Below are positions 8,610 through 17,701 of a stretch of DNA of 64,000 nucleotides, piece after piece (position 1 is the stretch's first letter; each line of letters begins with the position of its first letter). The DNA comes from Microsaccharimonas sp964523145 (GTDB lineage: Bacteria; Patescibacteriota; Saccharimonadia; Saccharimonadales; Saccharimonadaceae). The stretch lies in assembly GCA_964523145.1 (NCBI GenBank), contig CAZFYB010000005.1, positions 1 to 64,000 on the forward strand. Reading direction: 5' to 3'. The notes under the pieces were generated by a model that saw nothing but the letters and a program-made list of their open reading frames with translations, did not search any database and was not told where the DNA came from. Made by a program: the position numbers and the translations under genes.

Positions 8610-9882
8610 ACAGTGGCTGAATTTTGTCGTTTAGTTCAACGAGCGCTTCTTTATCACCACTACTCACAGCTGCAAGTACCCAGGTGTTTGCTGCGATAAA
8701 ATCATGCGCAACACTGACGATTTTTTCACGCGTCACTCGGCGCATCATGTCGGGCACTTTTTCATAATCTTTAATGAAATCATCGGCAAAATAGCGATTC
8801 GTGTAAAAACCACTAATCTGTGAGACCGTTTGCGCACCCATTTGGTAGCGGCCAAGGCCGAATGATTTAGCGGCTTCAATCTCTTCATCGGTGAGTTTGC
8901 CATCAAGCACCGCTTTAAGTTCTTTCGCAATAACGTCAAATAGTGCCGGTGCTGTATCGTGGTTTACTTGGCCGGAAATATCCCAGGCACTATCGTAAAA
9001 TCCAGCTCCTGAGTAGGCACCAACGTAGTACGCCAGACCTTTTGCGCGAGCCTTGCCGTAAATACGCGAACTAGCAGTACCGGTCAGAATATGATTAAGA
9101 GTATGCATTGCATCGAGTTCTTCATCATTAAGAACTCGCGGTAAGCTCATCGTCCAACCAAATGTAAGGTTTGAAGCATCTTTTCGGCGGATGACGGTAG
9201 GGTTTGCACCGTGTAATTCATCGCGCGGTACTTCGAAGCGCTCCCCTTTTGGCAGTTCAAAACTTTCAAGTTGGCGGATTATGTCAGCTTTTCGGCCGCG
9301 TAGTTTCCCTGCAATCACAAACCGCATGTTGTTAGTGGTGTGGGTGCGTAGGTGGTGTTCACGGATATCCGCTAATGTCACATTCGCGATCGTAGCTAAG
9401 CCCTGCCGGAACGTTAATACATCCTCACCTAACAATTGCTGAACACGTGGCCACAAAATACGGTGGTGATCGTTTAGGTAATTTGTGAGCTCACTGCGCA
9501 CATTCCCTTTTTCAGCTTCAAGTTCTTTTTGGTTAAAACGGGGTTCACAAATACTTAATTTTTGCAGGTCAAGAATGCGATCCCATTCAAAGTCGGCGCA
9601 GTCAGCTTCATACACCATAGCTAAATCAGAGGTGTAGGCATTATGGTAAGCGCCGTTTTTGGTAAACTCTGCTTCAAAAGCATGCTCAGATTTGAACCGA
9701 GCATTGGCACCGAACGCCATGTGCTCCATAATATGCGCAACTTGCTCGATATCTTTACTTTTTGCGTAGCGATTCCCGGCCCTAAAGTGGAATTGCATAC
9801 TCATAACGGTTGCACCAGGTACGTTAATCAACAGGCCACGAGCCCCGTTTTTAAGCTTTACTTCTTCTACAGTATGATTCAT
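8593..9882 (-). CDS. M16 family zinc peptidase (pitrilysin/processing-peptidase like)
   Basis: A 429-aa protein with the inverted zinc motif HxxEH (VAHIMEHMAF) and the downstream Glu in LEAEKGNVRSELTN, as in active M16 peptidases. An N-terminal M16 domain is followed by a C-terminal M16C domain with an R/Y pair near GRYQMGAQTVSQISG. The length fits single-chain M16B enzymes. No signal peptide is visible, so it is likely cytoplasmic and may degrade peptides. It follows secA by 9 nt, so the two are probably co-transcribed. The substrate is unknown. Confidence 0.93.
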   Translation of the reverse strand: MNHTVEEVKLKNGARGLLINVPGATVMSMQFHFRAGNRYAKSKDIEQVAHIMEHMAFGANARFKSEHAFEAEFTKNGAYHNAYTSDLAMVYEADCADFEWDRILDLQKLSICEPRFNQKELEAEKGNVRSELTNYLNDHHRILWPRVQQLLGEDVLTFRQGLATIANVTLADIREHHLRTHTTNNMRFVIAGKLRGRKADIIRQLESFELPKGERFEVPRDELHGANPTVIRRKDASNLTFGWTMSLPRVLNDEELDAMHTLNHILTGTASSRIYGKARAKGLAYYVGAYSGAGFYDSAWDISGQVNHDTAPALFDVIAKELKAVLDGKLTDEEIEAAKSFGLGRYQMGAQTVSQISGFYTNRYFADDFIKDYEKVPDMMRRVTREKIVSVAHDFIAANTWVLAAVSSGDKEALVELNDKIQPLFEAAP

Positions 9883-9891
9883 AAACTACAA

Positions 9892-12513
9892 CTATCTTCG
9901 ACCAGATTTTCGATTTTGGCGCTGACTTTTCTTTTTCTTACGAGCAGCGTTCTTTTTTCGCTGTGCTTCATTTTCTGTTTCAGCTTTTTTCACTTGGAAA
10001 TCATCGTCACGGCTTTTTTCACCACCGGTCACGGTATTAACACCCTTTTCAACCGCATCTTCAGCCAGGCGCGTGAGTTCGGTTTCGTGGTCTTCTTCTG
10101 ATCGAGCAACCGCATCACGGATTGTTACATGCATCACTGCCCGAAGTACTTCATCACGTAGGGTTGCCTGTAGGCTATCAAACAACTTTGAAGATTCGCT
10201 ACGGTATTCAACCAATGGGTCACGCTGTCCAACACTTCGCCAGTGAATACCTTCACGAAGGTGCTGCATGTTTTCGAGGTGTTGCATCCACAAAGTATCG
10301 AGTACCTGTAGATAGACTTCTCGTTCAACTTTTCGAAGCGTTTCAGTTTCAAGCTCTTCTTCTTTAGCTTTATAGAGTTTGTTTACCTCTTTTAGCGCCA
10401 TTTCAAAGCGAAGTTTATCACGCTTTTCAGCACCAATTGCTTTTAAGCGTTTTTCGCTGATCGGGAAAACGGTCAAGAATTCAGTTTCGAAGTTTTTATT
10501 GTTCTTCGCAGGAACAAGCGTCAGCTCACGAACCTTGGCTTCAATGAGGCGCTCGAGCTCAGCTTTAATGTCTTCACCTTCAAGAATTTTGCGGCGAATT
10601 GTGTACACTACGCGGCGGTGTCGGTTAATGACGTTGTCATACTGCACCACGTTTTTACGGTTATCGAAGTTGTAACCTTCGACACGTTTTTGCGCTGCTT
10701 CGAGTGTTTTACTGACCATTTTGTGCTGGATTGGCATGTCATCTTGAATACCAATTCGGCCCATAAGCCCCGCAATGCGATCGCCTTGGAAGATACGCAT
10801 CAAATCATCTTCGGTTGAAACGTAGAACTGTGTTTCACCAGGGTCACCTTGGCGACCACCACGTCCGCGAAGCTGGTTATCAATACGGCGAGATTCATGG
10901 CGTTCTGAACCGATAACCACCAGGCCACCAAGTTCTTTTACGCCTTCGCCGAGCTTAATGTCGGTACCACGACCGGCAATGTTTGTCGCCAAAGTAATCG
11001 CGCCTTTTTTACCGGCTTCTTCGATAATTGCTGCTTCACGTTCGTTGTTTTTAGCGTTCAAAATTTCGTACGGGATTTTTTCTTTATCAAGGTGCGCAGC
11101 GATCATTTCGTTTTTCGCAATCGAAGCTGAACCAACTAGTACGGGGCGGCCAACTTTGTGATATTCCTTAATTGCATCGGCAATTGCCTTAAGCTTGGCT
11201 TTTTCACTTCGGAAAATGAGATCTTCTTTATCGATACGAGCAACTGGACGGTTTGATGGAATCTGTACTACTTCGAGCTTGTAGATTTGGTTCAGTTCTT
11301 CAGCTTCGGTAAAGGCGGTACCAGTCATACCGGCAAGCTTTTTGTACAAACGGAAGTAATTTTGGAAAGATACGGTAGCGAGGGTCATGCTTTCTTGCAA
11401 CACATCAACTTTTTCTTTAGCTTCGATTGCTTGGTGCAACCCTTCGTTGTAACGGCGACCTTGCATAAGGCGGCCGGTAAATTCATCGACAATAATTACT
11501 TCGCCGTCTTTAGTAACAACGTAGTCTTTGTCGCGTTTAAACAGTGTTTGAGCCCGAAGAGCTTGGTCGAGGTGGTATACAGAACGAACGTATTCTGGGC
11601 TGTAAAGGTTTTTCACGCCGAGGAGCCGCTGGACTTTTTCAACACCATCATCAGTCAATGCGACCATTTTACGCTTTTCATCAAGTACGTAATCTTCAGG
11701 GGCAAGTTTAGCAGCAACCTTTGCAAACTGAATGTAATTTTCAGGATTCTCGGCAGCTGGGGCGCTAATAATAAGTGGGGTTCGAGCTTCGTCAATAAGA
11801 ATTGAGTCTACCTCGTCAACGATCGCAAAATTCAGTGTTCGTTGTCGCAATAAATCGACTTCGTTCACCATGTTATCACGCAGGTAATCGAAACCATACT
11901 CGTTGTTTGTTCCGTAGGTAATATCAGCGGCATAAGCTTCTTTTCGAGTTGCCGGGCGAAGTTTTTTCATACGAATGTCGGTGTGGTCGGCATTGTCGAA
12001 TTTTGGATCGAACAAGAATGAAGCATCGTTAATAATAATGCCTGTTTCAAGCCCAAGGAAATGGTACAACTCACCCATCCAACCGGCGTCACGTTGAGCT
12101 AAGTAGTCGTTTACGGTGACTACGTGCACACCTTTTTCTTCAAGGGCGTTTAAGTAGACAGCCAAGGTTGCGACCAAGGTCTTACCTTCACCAGTTTTCA
12201 TTTCAGCAATGCTGCCCTCGTGAAGCACGATTCCACCAATGAGCTGCACATCGAAGTGTCGCATACCAAGTACGCGGTCACTCGCTTCACGAACAAGCGC
12301 AAAGGCATCAGGCAAAATAGTATCAAGGGTAACGCCCTTTTTAGTAAGGCGCTTTTTAAGAACAGCTGTTTGCTGTTGCAGTTCCTTTTTCGTCATCTTT
12401 TTGTATTTATCAGCTAACGCGTTAATAGTAACGACACGCTTTTCGAGTCGTTTCAAAATCTTCTTTTGTGGGTCACCAAAGACCTTCGTGAGTGCTCCCT
12501 GCCTCGTAATCAC
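9892..12513 (-). CDS. secA: Preprotein translocase ATPase SecA
   Basis: An 873-aa motor of the Sec translocon. It has Walker A (MKTGEGKT), the DEVD box (VDEVDSILIDEAR), the preprotein cross-linking domain, helicase motif VI region (QLRGRGGRQGDPG), and the helical wing/scaffold domain (WMQHLENMQHLREG). The start is a GTG at 12513 preceded by AGGCGGGG. The C-terminal tail is Lys/Arg-rich and lacks the Cys-rich zinc motif that binds SecB, so chaperone delivery differs from Proteobacteria. The hpf gene lies upstream beyond an inserted pilin-like gene, and prfB lies downstream beyond M16 and murD, echoing the hpf-secA-prfB order of Firmicutes. Confidence 0.97.
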   Translation of the reverse strand: MITRQGALTKVFGDPQKKILKRLEKRVVTINALADKYKKMTKKELQQQTAVLKKRLTKKGVTLDTILPDAFALVREASDRVLGMRHFDVQLIGGIVLHEGSIAEMKTGEGKTLVATLAVYLNALEEKGVHVVTVNDYLAQRDAGWMGELYHFLGLETGIIINDASFLFDPKFDNADHTDIRMKKLRPATRKEAYAADITYGTNNEYGFDYLRDNMVNEVDLLRQRTLNFAIVDEVDSILIDEARTPLIISAPAAENPENYIQFAKVAAKLAPEDYVLDEKRKMVALTDDGVEKVQRLLGVKNLYSPEYVRSVYHLDQALRAQTLFKRDKDYVVTKDGEVIIVDEFTGRLMQGRRYNEGLHQAIEAKEKVDVLQESMTLATVSFQNYFRLYKKLAGMTGTAFTEAEELNQIYKLEVVQIPSNRPVARIDKEDLIFRSEKAKLKAIADAIKEYHKVGRPVLVGSASIAKNEMIAAHLDKEKIPYEILNAKNNEREAAIIEEAGKKGAITLATNIAGRGTDIKLGEGVKELGGLVVIGSERHESRRIDNQLRGRGGRQGDPGETQFYVSTEDDLMRIFQGDRIAGLMGRIGIQDDMPIQHKMVSKTLEAAQKRVEGYNFDNRKNVVQYDNVINRHRRVVYTIRRKILEGEDIKAELERLIEAKVRELTLVPAKNNKNFETEFLTVFPISEKRLKAIGAEKRDKLRFEMALKEVNKLYKAKEEELETETLRKVEREVYLQVLDTLWMQHLENMQHLREGIHWRSVGQRDPLVEYRSESSKLFDSLQATLRDEVLRAVMHVTIRDAVARSEEDHETELTRLAEDAVEKGVNTVTGGEKSRDDDFQVKKAETENEAQRKKNAARKKKKSQRQNRKSGRR

Positions 12514-12562
12514 AATAACCCCGCCTTTCAGAAAAATGGTTCAGTAAAACTTCTTTAGGTCT

Positions 12563-12591
12563 ATTATACGATTATATGGGGTCGCAGACAA
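12563..12591 (-). promoter_or_regulatory. Sigma-70-type promoter of secA
   Basis: On the minus strand: TTGTCT (12586-12591), a 17-nt spacer, TATAAT (12563-12568). It gives a leader of roughly 40 nt with a Shine-Dalgarno AGGCGGGG before the GTG start, unlike the leaderless genes nearby. An imperfect hairpin (GCGACAACTCGCTTGTC) overlaps the -35. Confidence 0.65.
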
Positions 12592-12608
12592 GCGAGTTGT
12601 CGCATATT

Positions 12609-13598
12609 TTAGAGGGGCGGACCGGTAGACGTTGAATTATTCGCAGTACCATTCCAAGTCCAGCCTGGTGAAGTGCCGCTCGCAAACGGATAGAGCGTCT
12701 CGCCTTCAGTAACCATTAGCCCTGTACCCTCTAAGATTAAGCCAGCCGAAACATTCACATTACTGTCCACGTCACTAATAATATAAAAACCGATCGCACC
12801 AGCTGGAGCAGTAACGGTATTTGATAATCTCGTCCATGTATTCGGTACAAGCGTTACTACAGGGTCTAGCTCGATCGTCATTGTAGTGTTTGTAGCATCT
12901 CTCCATGACAAATGAATACCAACATTATTTAAAGCTCGATTCGAACGAATATAACTTGAGATAGTATATTTTTTACCTTCAGAAATTGGCGTTCCTGGCC
13001 CCTGATTATGCTCAAATCCAAGATCACCCCCTGCATTTGTAAAGGAGGTCCATTCTTTGCGAGCATACGTTGTTAACCCAGCGGGACCATCTGACGCGCC
13101 AGTGACGAGCGTGTACGATCCCGCACTTCCACTTTGCCCAAACCACCGGACATTACGCCAACCGGCACCGTTAGCATGCACCCCGTAAAATGTCGCGTCA
13201 GGATCAGTTGCTAAGTTCGTAATAGCACACGCACCAGCAGTAGGGCTGCTCGAAGTACTTGAGACATAATAGCTCACACCTTGAACAATAACCGTAAGGC
13301 AAAACGTTCGAGGGCTAGCAGTATTATTAACTTGATATTGATAGGATGTATTTGTATCGTTTTGCAAACCAGCGGTTGCAGCATCAATAGGATACGTTTC
13401 AGCATTCTGAATCGCATAAGATTGAATTTTCGTATATGCCTGTTTGGCACTTGATTGTGCCGCTGAAGCTTTGGCTCTATTTTGGATACCGTTATAAGCC
13501 ACGATGGTAATTGCAGCAAGAATAGCAATCACCACAACGACAATGAGGAGTTCAACGATCGTGAAACCCTTGCGCGCACCCAAAGAGCTATTATACAT
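12609..13598 (-). CDS. Prepilin-leader protein with C-terminal beta-sandwich (CBM-like) domain
   Basis: A 329-aa protein. Residues about 12-45 form the prepilin leader and helix (KGFTIVELLIVVVV, then AYNGIQNRAK). A short pilin-like globular part (about 45-135) follows. The C-terminal region (about 140-315) resembles CBM4/9-type carbohydrate-binding beta-sandwiches: VRWFGQSGSAGSYT, KYTISSYIRSNRA, and LMVTEGETLYPFASGTSPGW near the end. The last motif recurs in the protein at 15387-16370, so the two share the module. It sits between hpf and secA. TAATAT lies 7 nt before the ATG. Inferred: a minor pilin or surface adhesin binding glycans. Confidence 0.85.
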   Translation of the reverse strand: MYNSSLGARKGFTIVELLIVVVVIAILAAITIVAYNGIQNRAKASAAQSSAKQAYTKIQSYAIQNAETYPIDAATAGLQNDTNTSYQYQVNNTASPRTFCLTVIVQGVSYYVSSTSSSPTAGACAITNLATDPDATFYGVHANGAGWRNVRWFGQSGSAGSYTLVTGASDGPAGLTTYARKEWTSFTNAGGDLGFEHNQGPGTPISEGKKYTISSYIRSNRALNNVGIHLSWRDATNTTMTIELDPVVTLVPNTWTRLSNTVTAPAGAIGFYIISDVDSNVNVSAGLILEGTGLMVTEGETLYPFASGTSPGWTWNGTANNSTSTGPPL

Positions 13599-13657
13599 AC
13601 CCCTTATATTAGCCGAGTGCTCCGCTACTGTAAATGCTTATGATAAACCGCGAAAAC

Positions 13658-13990
13658 TTAAACCGCAGCTATTTTACGTTCAATCACCGAGTCTTTATAT
13701 TTGCGCAGTTGAGCAACAATCTTCGCTTCTACGATGTCGACTGCTGCCATCATATTAAAAGTTGAGTCTTTTGCAGTCATCACCTTATCTGGCACATGAA
13801 CAATAACTTCGGCTTCATATTTATTACCATGGTCGCGATTGACGCGCCTCAGTTTTACATCGGCAGTCATCGTTTTTCGAGCGTGTGAGGGAATATATCG
13901 ATCTAGTTTACCAACTTTTTCGGTAACGTATTTCAGAGTCTTTTCATCTACTTGGTATTTGATTCCGGTTACATCGATTGATGCTATCAT
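13658..13990 (-). CDS. hpf: Ribosome hibernation promoting factor (short form)
   Basis: A 110-aa protein of the HPF/YfiA family that binds the 30S subunit and inactivates ribosomes under starvation. The beta-alpha fold is visible: IDVTGIKYQVDEKTLKYV, then VKLRRVNRDHGNKYEAEV, and the helix MMAAVDIVEAKIVAQLRKYK. It lacks the C-terminal dimerisation domain of long HPF (about 180-190 aa). A clear Shine-Dalgarno (AAGGAGGCTCC) precedes the ATG and a TGTTATAAT extended -10 lies at 14023-14031. Its proximity to secA is conserved in Bacilli. Confidence 0.93.
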   Translation of the reverse strand: MIASIDVTGIKYQVDEKTLKYVTEKVGKLDRYIPSHARKTMTADVKLRRVNRDHGNKYEAEVIVHVPDKVMTAKDSTFNMMAAVDIVEAKIVAQLRKYKDSVIERKIAAV

Positions 13991-14060
13991 GTGGAGCCTC
14001 CTTCGTAGTTGTTAATATCTTTATTATAACACTTTGAAGCTGAGCAACTCCTGAGTACTT

Positions 14061-15359
14061 TTACAGAATTTCGCGATTGCCTAAGTACCCACGAAGTACT
14101 TCAGGTACTATCACTGTCCCATCTTCGTTCTGGTTATTTTCAATAATTGCAATCATCGCCCGGCCAAGTGCAAAGGCAGTGGCATCATTCGTATAAATTA
14201 ACTCAAGCTCACCGGTAGTCCGGCGAACACGCGTATTTAATCGGCGCGCTTGGTAATCGGTCATGTAGTCGGCAGTATGTGTTTCACGGTACTGGTCTTG
14301 CCCAGGCAGCCACGCTTCCATGTCGATGCCACGCGCATTCGGCTTGCCGATATCAGCGGTACACTTCTGAATAACACGGTACGGTAGGCCAAGTGAAGCA
14401 AGGAGGTATTCTTGAATCGCCACCATCAAGAGGTGTTCTTGCAAGCCATCTTCAGCAACGGTGAAGCTTTCCATTTCGAGCTTATCGAATTGGTGCATGC
14501 GTAAAATACCCTCCATGTCTTTGCCGTAGGTACCGGCTTCGCGGCGGAAACTGGTCGCGTATCCTACGTAACGAATCGGGAGCGCAGTTTCGTCAAGAAT
14601 TTCGTTGGCGTACATACTGCCCATAACATGCTCAGCACTTCCCTGTAACCACAGGTCATCCCCTTCAAGCTTGTAGCGATCGTCACGCGGTTCAAGCCTA
14701 TCCATTGCATCAAATAGCTCAGTGCGAATCATGAGCGGTGGCAAAATAGGAGTAAACGGCTTTAGTGAAACTTCAAGCCCAGCATCGGCAGCAATGTTCG
14801 CAATCACCTTTTCATCACTCAGTGAATCGATAACAAACTGAATAATTGCGAATTGTAGTTTAACAATATCGCCTTTTAAGTACGCAAAACGACTACCAGC
14901 AACCTTAGCGGCATGTTCTTTATCAATCCAATCACGCTGTTCGGCAATTTGATAATGATTTCGCGGTTCAAAATTAAAGGTCGTTGGCTCACCTACTACC
15001 TTAGCGACAACATTTTCGTCCTCGCTTGCACCGAGCGGCACGTCTTCGGCTGCCATATTTGGAATCATTTTTTGTAGTTCAAGTGCTTCGGTTTCAAGGG
15101 TAGCTAAATACCCTTCTTGTTCGGCAAGCTCAACTTTAATATGCTTACCTTCGTCAATGACTGACTGTTCAGGGCGGCCACCCTTCATATTTGCGGCATT
15201 GGCATTACGGCGTTCACGAAGCTCATCAACTTTTTTACTAAGCTCGCGGCGTTGGCCATCAAGCTTTAAAAGTTGACTCACGTCAACACCATAACCTTTG
15301 TTGTGCGCATTCTGCTGAACCGCATCAGCATTGTCGCGTATAAACTTTATATCTAACAT
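14061..15359 (-). CDS. serS: Seryl-tRNA synthetase
   Basis: A 432-aa class II synthetase that charges tRNA-Ser. The N-terminal tRNA-binding coiled coil spans about residues 25-105 (LKLDGQRRELSKKVDELRER). The catalytic core has motif 2 TSFRREAGTYGKDMEG and a motif 3 region near TNDATAFALGRAMIAIIE. Length is normal. TACAAT lies 10 nt before the ATG, with TGG just upstream of it, so the mRNA may have almost no leader. A pilin-like gene lies immediately upstream. Confidence 0.97.
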   Translation of the reverse strand: MLDIKFIRDNADAVQQNAHNKGYGVDVSQLLKLDGQRRELSKKVDELRERRNANAANMKGGRPEQSVIDEGKHIKVELAEQEGYLATLETEALELQKMIPNMAAEDVPLGASEDENVVAKVVGEPTTFNFEPRNHYQIAEQRDWIDKEHAAKVAGSRFAYLKGDIVKLQFAIIQFVIDSLSDEKVIANIAADAGLEVSLKPFTPILPPLMIRTELFDAMDRLEPRDDRYKLEGDDLWLQGSAEHVMGSMYANEILDETALPIRYVGYATSFRREAGTYGKDMEGILRMHQFDKLEMESFTVAEDGLQEHLLMVAIQEYLLASLGLPYRVIQKCTADIGKPNARGIDMEAWLPGQDQYRETHTADYMTDYQARRLNTRVRRTTGELELIYTNDATAFALGRAMIAIIENNQNEDGTVIVPEVLRGYLGNREIL

Positions 15360-15386
15360 AACTAGAGGTATTGTACCAAGTTTTTA

Positions 15387-16370
15387 TCAATTTTGTACAG
15401 CTGGACCAAAAGCAGCTGAGGTATTAGGCGCTCCTACCCACGCCCAGGCAGTTGAAGTACCCTCGCCGTAGTCATAATACTGTGCACCACGAGTTACCAT
15501 AAGACCATCAAAATCAAGCGTTTCACCAGCGGCAGTTGGGGTTGTACAGTTATTTGAGGGTGTCGTTAAGGCAATGCGGAGTGTCACGGCTCCGGCGGGT
15601 GCAACCCGTGCACCACCATCAAGTCGCATCCATGTGTTTATAGTAGACAAATTCGTCATATACTCGTAACTACCAGCTGACGTACCGGCACTATTAAACC
15701 AGTTGTAATTTAATGCAACCGGCCGAGCATGAGAAAAACGAAAGTAGCTTGATGCGCGGTACGTTTCTCCGGCAGTAATCGCTATTGAAGGTGACGTAAT
15801 CCCAATATTACAAGTGTTCGTTGTACAAGCAGCTGTCCATTGCTTTCGATAGTAATTCCCTCCCTGTGCTCCACCGGTTGAATTAACAGCTACTACACCG
15901 CTAGCGCAGCCATTACCCCACCATTGATTTGACCATCCTGTCGCTCCGTTATCGAACGTTCCATTAATGGCAAAATTCGTCACACATGAACCCGCAACTG
16001 GCCCGTTTGAAGTTGCTGTGGTCGCATATACAAATGAGTTTGAGGAGTTCTCGAGTGATGCACAATATGATTTTAGATCACTACTGGTTATATACGAGTA
16101 AGTAACAGGTGAGGTTTCCGTAAAATTCATATACGACAAAAACTCATTTTTATCTGCGGGATACGTTTCGTTATTGGTTACCGTATACGTACTCATTTTT
16201 TTATTTATTTGAGACACCGCTGAACGTGCGGCGCTATCTTTGGCGCGATTTTGAATACCGTTATACGCAACGATGGTAATTGCAGCAAGAATAGCAATAA
16301 CAACCACCACTATAAGTAGTTCGACTATCGTAAAGCCTAATTTTTGACGAGATATGCCCACTCGATTCAT
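15387..16370 (-). CDS. Prepilin-leader protein with C-terminal CBM-like domain
   Basis: A 327-aa protein. The prepilin leader (LGFTIVELLIVVVV) and long helix (AYNGIQNRAKDSA) occupy residues about 10-50, and a pilin-like region runs to about 130. The C-terminal part (about 135-325) is rich in W, G and beta-strand patterns and resembles a CBM4/9-like fold: GATGWSNQWWGNGC, ETYRASSYFRFSHARP, then LMVTRGAQYYDYGEGTSTAW. That last motif matches the one in 12609-13598. Cys pairs (CASGV, CTTNTC) could form disulfides, consistent with the VKOR gene in this window. TAGAAT (16377-16382) lies 6 nt before the ATG. Confidence 0.85.
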   Translation of the reverse strand: MNRVGISRQKLGFTIVELLIVVVVIAILAAITIVAYNGIQNRAKDSAARSAVSQINKKMSTYTVTNNETYPADKNEFLSYMNFTETSPVTYSYITSSDLKSYCASLENSSNSFVYATTATSNGPVAGSCVTNFAINGTFDNGATGWSNQWWGNGCASGVVAVNSTGGAQGGNYYRKQWTAACTTNTCNIGITSPSIAITAGETYRASSYFRFSHARPVALNYNWFNSAGTSAGSYEYMTNLSTINTWMRLDGGARVAPAGAVTLRIALTTPSNNCTTPTAAGETLDFDGLMVTRGAQYYDYGEGTSTAWAWVGAPNTSAAFGPAVQN

Positions 16371-16400
16371 ACACTCATTCTATCATAAGAGATGTAATAT

Positions 16401-17699
16401 CTATTCAGTACGCAAAGCTTCAATTGGATCAAGCTTCGCCGCTTTACGAGCTGGCAAAATACCCGAAGCAACCGCCACGATCATGAGCCCAATTACCACA
16501 CCAGCAACCGCTAGTGGGTTGAATGAGAGCAAGTAGATATCACCAAGGCCAAGCGCTTCGCTAATAATCGGGTTCGCAATAACCCCTGCAATCACTGCCA
16601 AGCCAGCACCGATAGCACCACCGAGGAATCCAATCCAGGCTGCCTCAAGTTTAAACAGTCGACCAACATCACGGCGGCGCATACCAAGTGCTTTCATGAG
16701 GCCAATTTGTTGAGTACGTTCAAGAACCGAAATGTACTGGGTATTAATGATTCCGAAAACCGATGTGAGTACCGCCAATGCACCAAATCCAATCAAGATA
16801 CCAAGCAATACGTTAATGAAAGTATTTACCGTGCCGAGTAGATCCTCAGCGGTTTGTGCTTCGAAGCCATCGGCTTCAAGCGCCTCTTTAACTGAAGTTG
16901 CGTTACTAGCTTCGTTAATTTCTACTGCAGCCAGCAAGAAGTTGCCGTAAGCTCGCGTGCCTTCATTAATGTAGTTATACAACTCACGGGTAGAATCGCT
17001 CGAAAGCAAGATTGAACTTTGAGTACGGAAGGCTAAGCTTGATTCGCTGCTTACTGCTTTGACCTTAAAATCAAAGGTTCGGCTTTGAGGGTCAGTAACG
17101 GGAGATGAAAGTTTATCAGCTCGCAGGGAAACTGTCTTACCGATTGCATCGCTCGCATTTTCAAAACCTAACGCTTTTGCATAATCTTCAGGGATGATTA
17201 TTTCACTATTAGTAAGTAGCCCGTCAACCGAACCGGCGGCATACGCACCAGTCACACTTTGCGTAAATACGCTGATTGAATCGACAACAAACCTTTCAGC
17301 ACCTTCGGTAGTAATATACCGAACACTTGGGCTGTAATTAGGCGAAACAGCAACAACGTTGTCTAAATCAGCAATGTTGTCCAAGTCTGTTTGATTTAAA
17401 AAGGCAGCCTGTGATGCACCGGCACCACCACCAAACGATGCTCCAGTTGAGCTACTTGTTTCGCTATAAACTTGTGGACCAGTTGATGTTTCAGGCTGTG
17501 CTTTGGTTACTAAAAGTTCAGTTCGACTGGTATTCGCATTTACAATCTGGTCAGTATAGTCACGACCACCCTCACCCGCTGCCAAGCTTAAAGTAATAGT
17601 AAAGGCACCTACACCAATGGCAAGGCTTGTTAGTAAAGTTCGCGCTTTAGCGTTTTTTAAACTTCGTCCAGCTCGTTTAATTGTATCGGTAATTTTCAT
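16401..17699 (-). CDS. ABC transporter permease, MacB/FtsX type
   Basis: A 432-aa membrane protein. One N-terminal helix (about residues 22-44) and a large extracytoplasmic MacB-like core domain (about 45-275, many S/T/A) are followed by three helices of the FtsX domain. LERTQQIGLMKALGMRRRDV is the typical cytoplasmic loop. The C-terminus ILPARKAAKLDPIEALRTE is the family hallmark. It pairs with the ATPase gene two bases upstream. MacB-like pairs act in mechanotransmission, export of peptides, or antibiotic resistance; the substrate here is unknown. Confidence 0.92.
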   Translation of the reverse strand: MKITDTIKRAGRSLKNAKARTLLTSLAIGVGAFTITLSLAAGEGGRDYTDQIVNANTSRTELLVTKAQPETSTGPQVYSETSSSTGASFGGGAGASQAAFLNQTDLDNIADLDNVVAVSPNYSPSVRYITTEGAERFVVDSISVFTQSVTGAYAAGSVDGLLTNSEIIIPEDYAKALGFENASDAIGKTVSLRADKLSSPVTDPQSRTFDFKVKAVSSESSLAFRTQSSILLSSDSTRELYNYINEGTRAYGNFLLAAVEINEASNATSVKEALEADGFEAQTAEDLLGTVNTFINVLLGILIGFGALAVLTSVFGIINTQYISVLERTQQIGLMKALGMRRRDVGRLFKLEAAWIGFLGGAIGAGLAVIAGVIANPIISEALGLGDIYLLSFNPLAVAGVVIGLMIVAVASGILPARKAAKLDPIEALRTE

Positions 17700-17701
17700 G
17701 A

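Noticed and set aside
9643..10101. 152-codon plus-strand frame across the M16-secA junction
   Set aside because: Shadow of two conserved minus-strand genes; low-complexity Phe/Leu-rich product and no start signals.
11287..11805. 172-codon plus-strand frame inside secA
   Set aside because: Antisense to a conserved part of SecA, with no promoter or ribosome-binding site.
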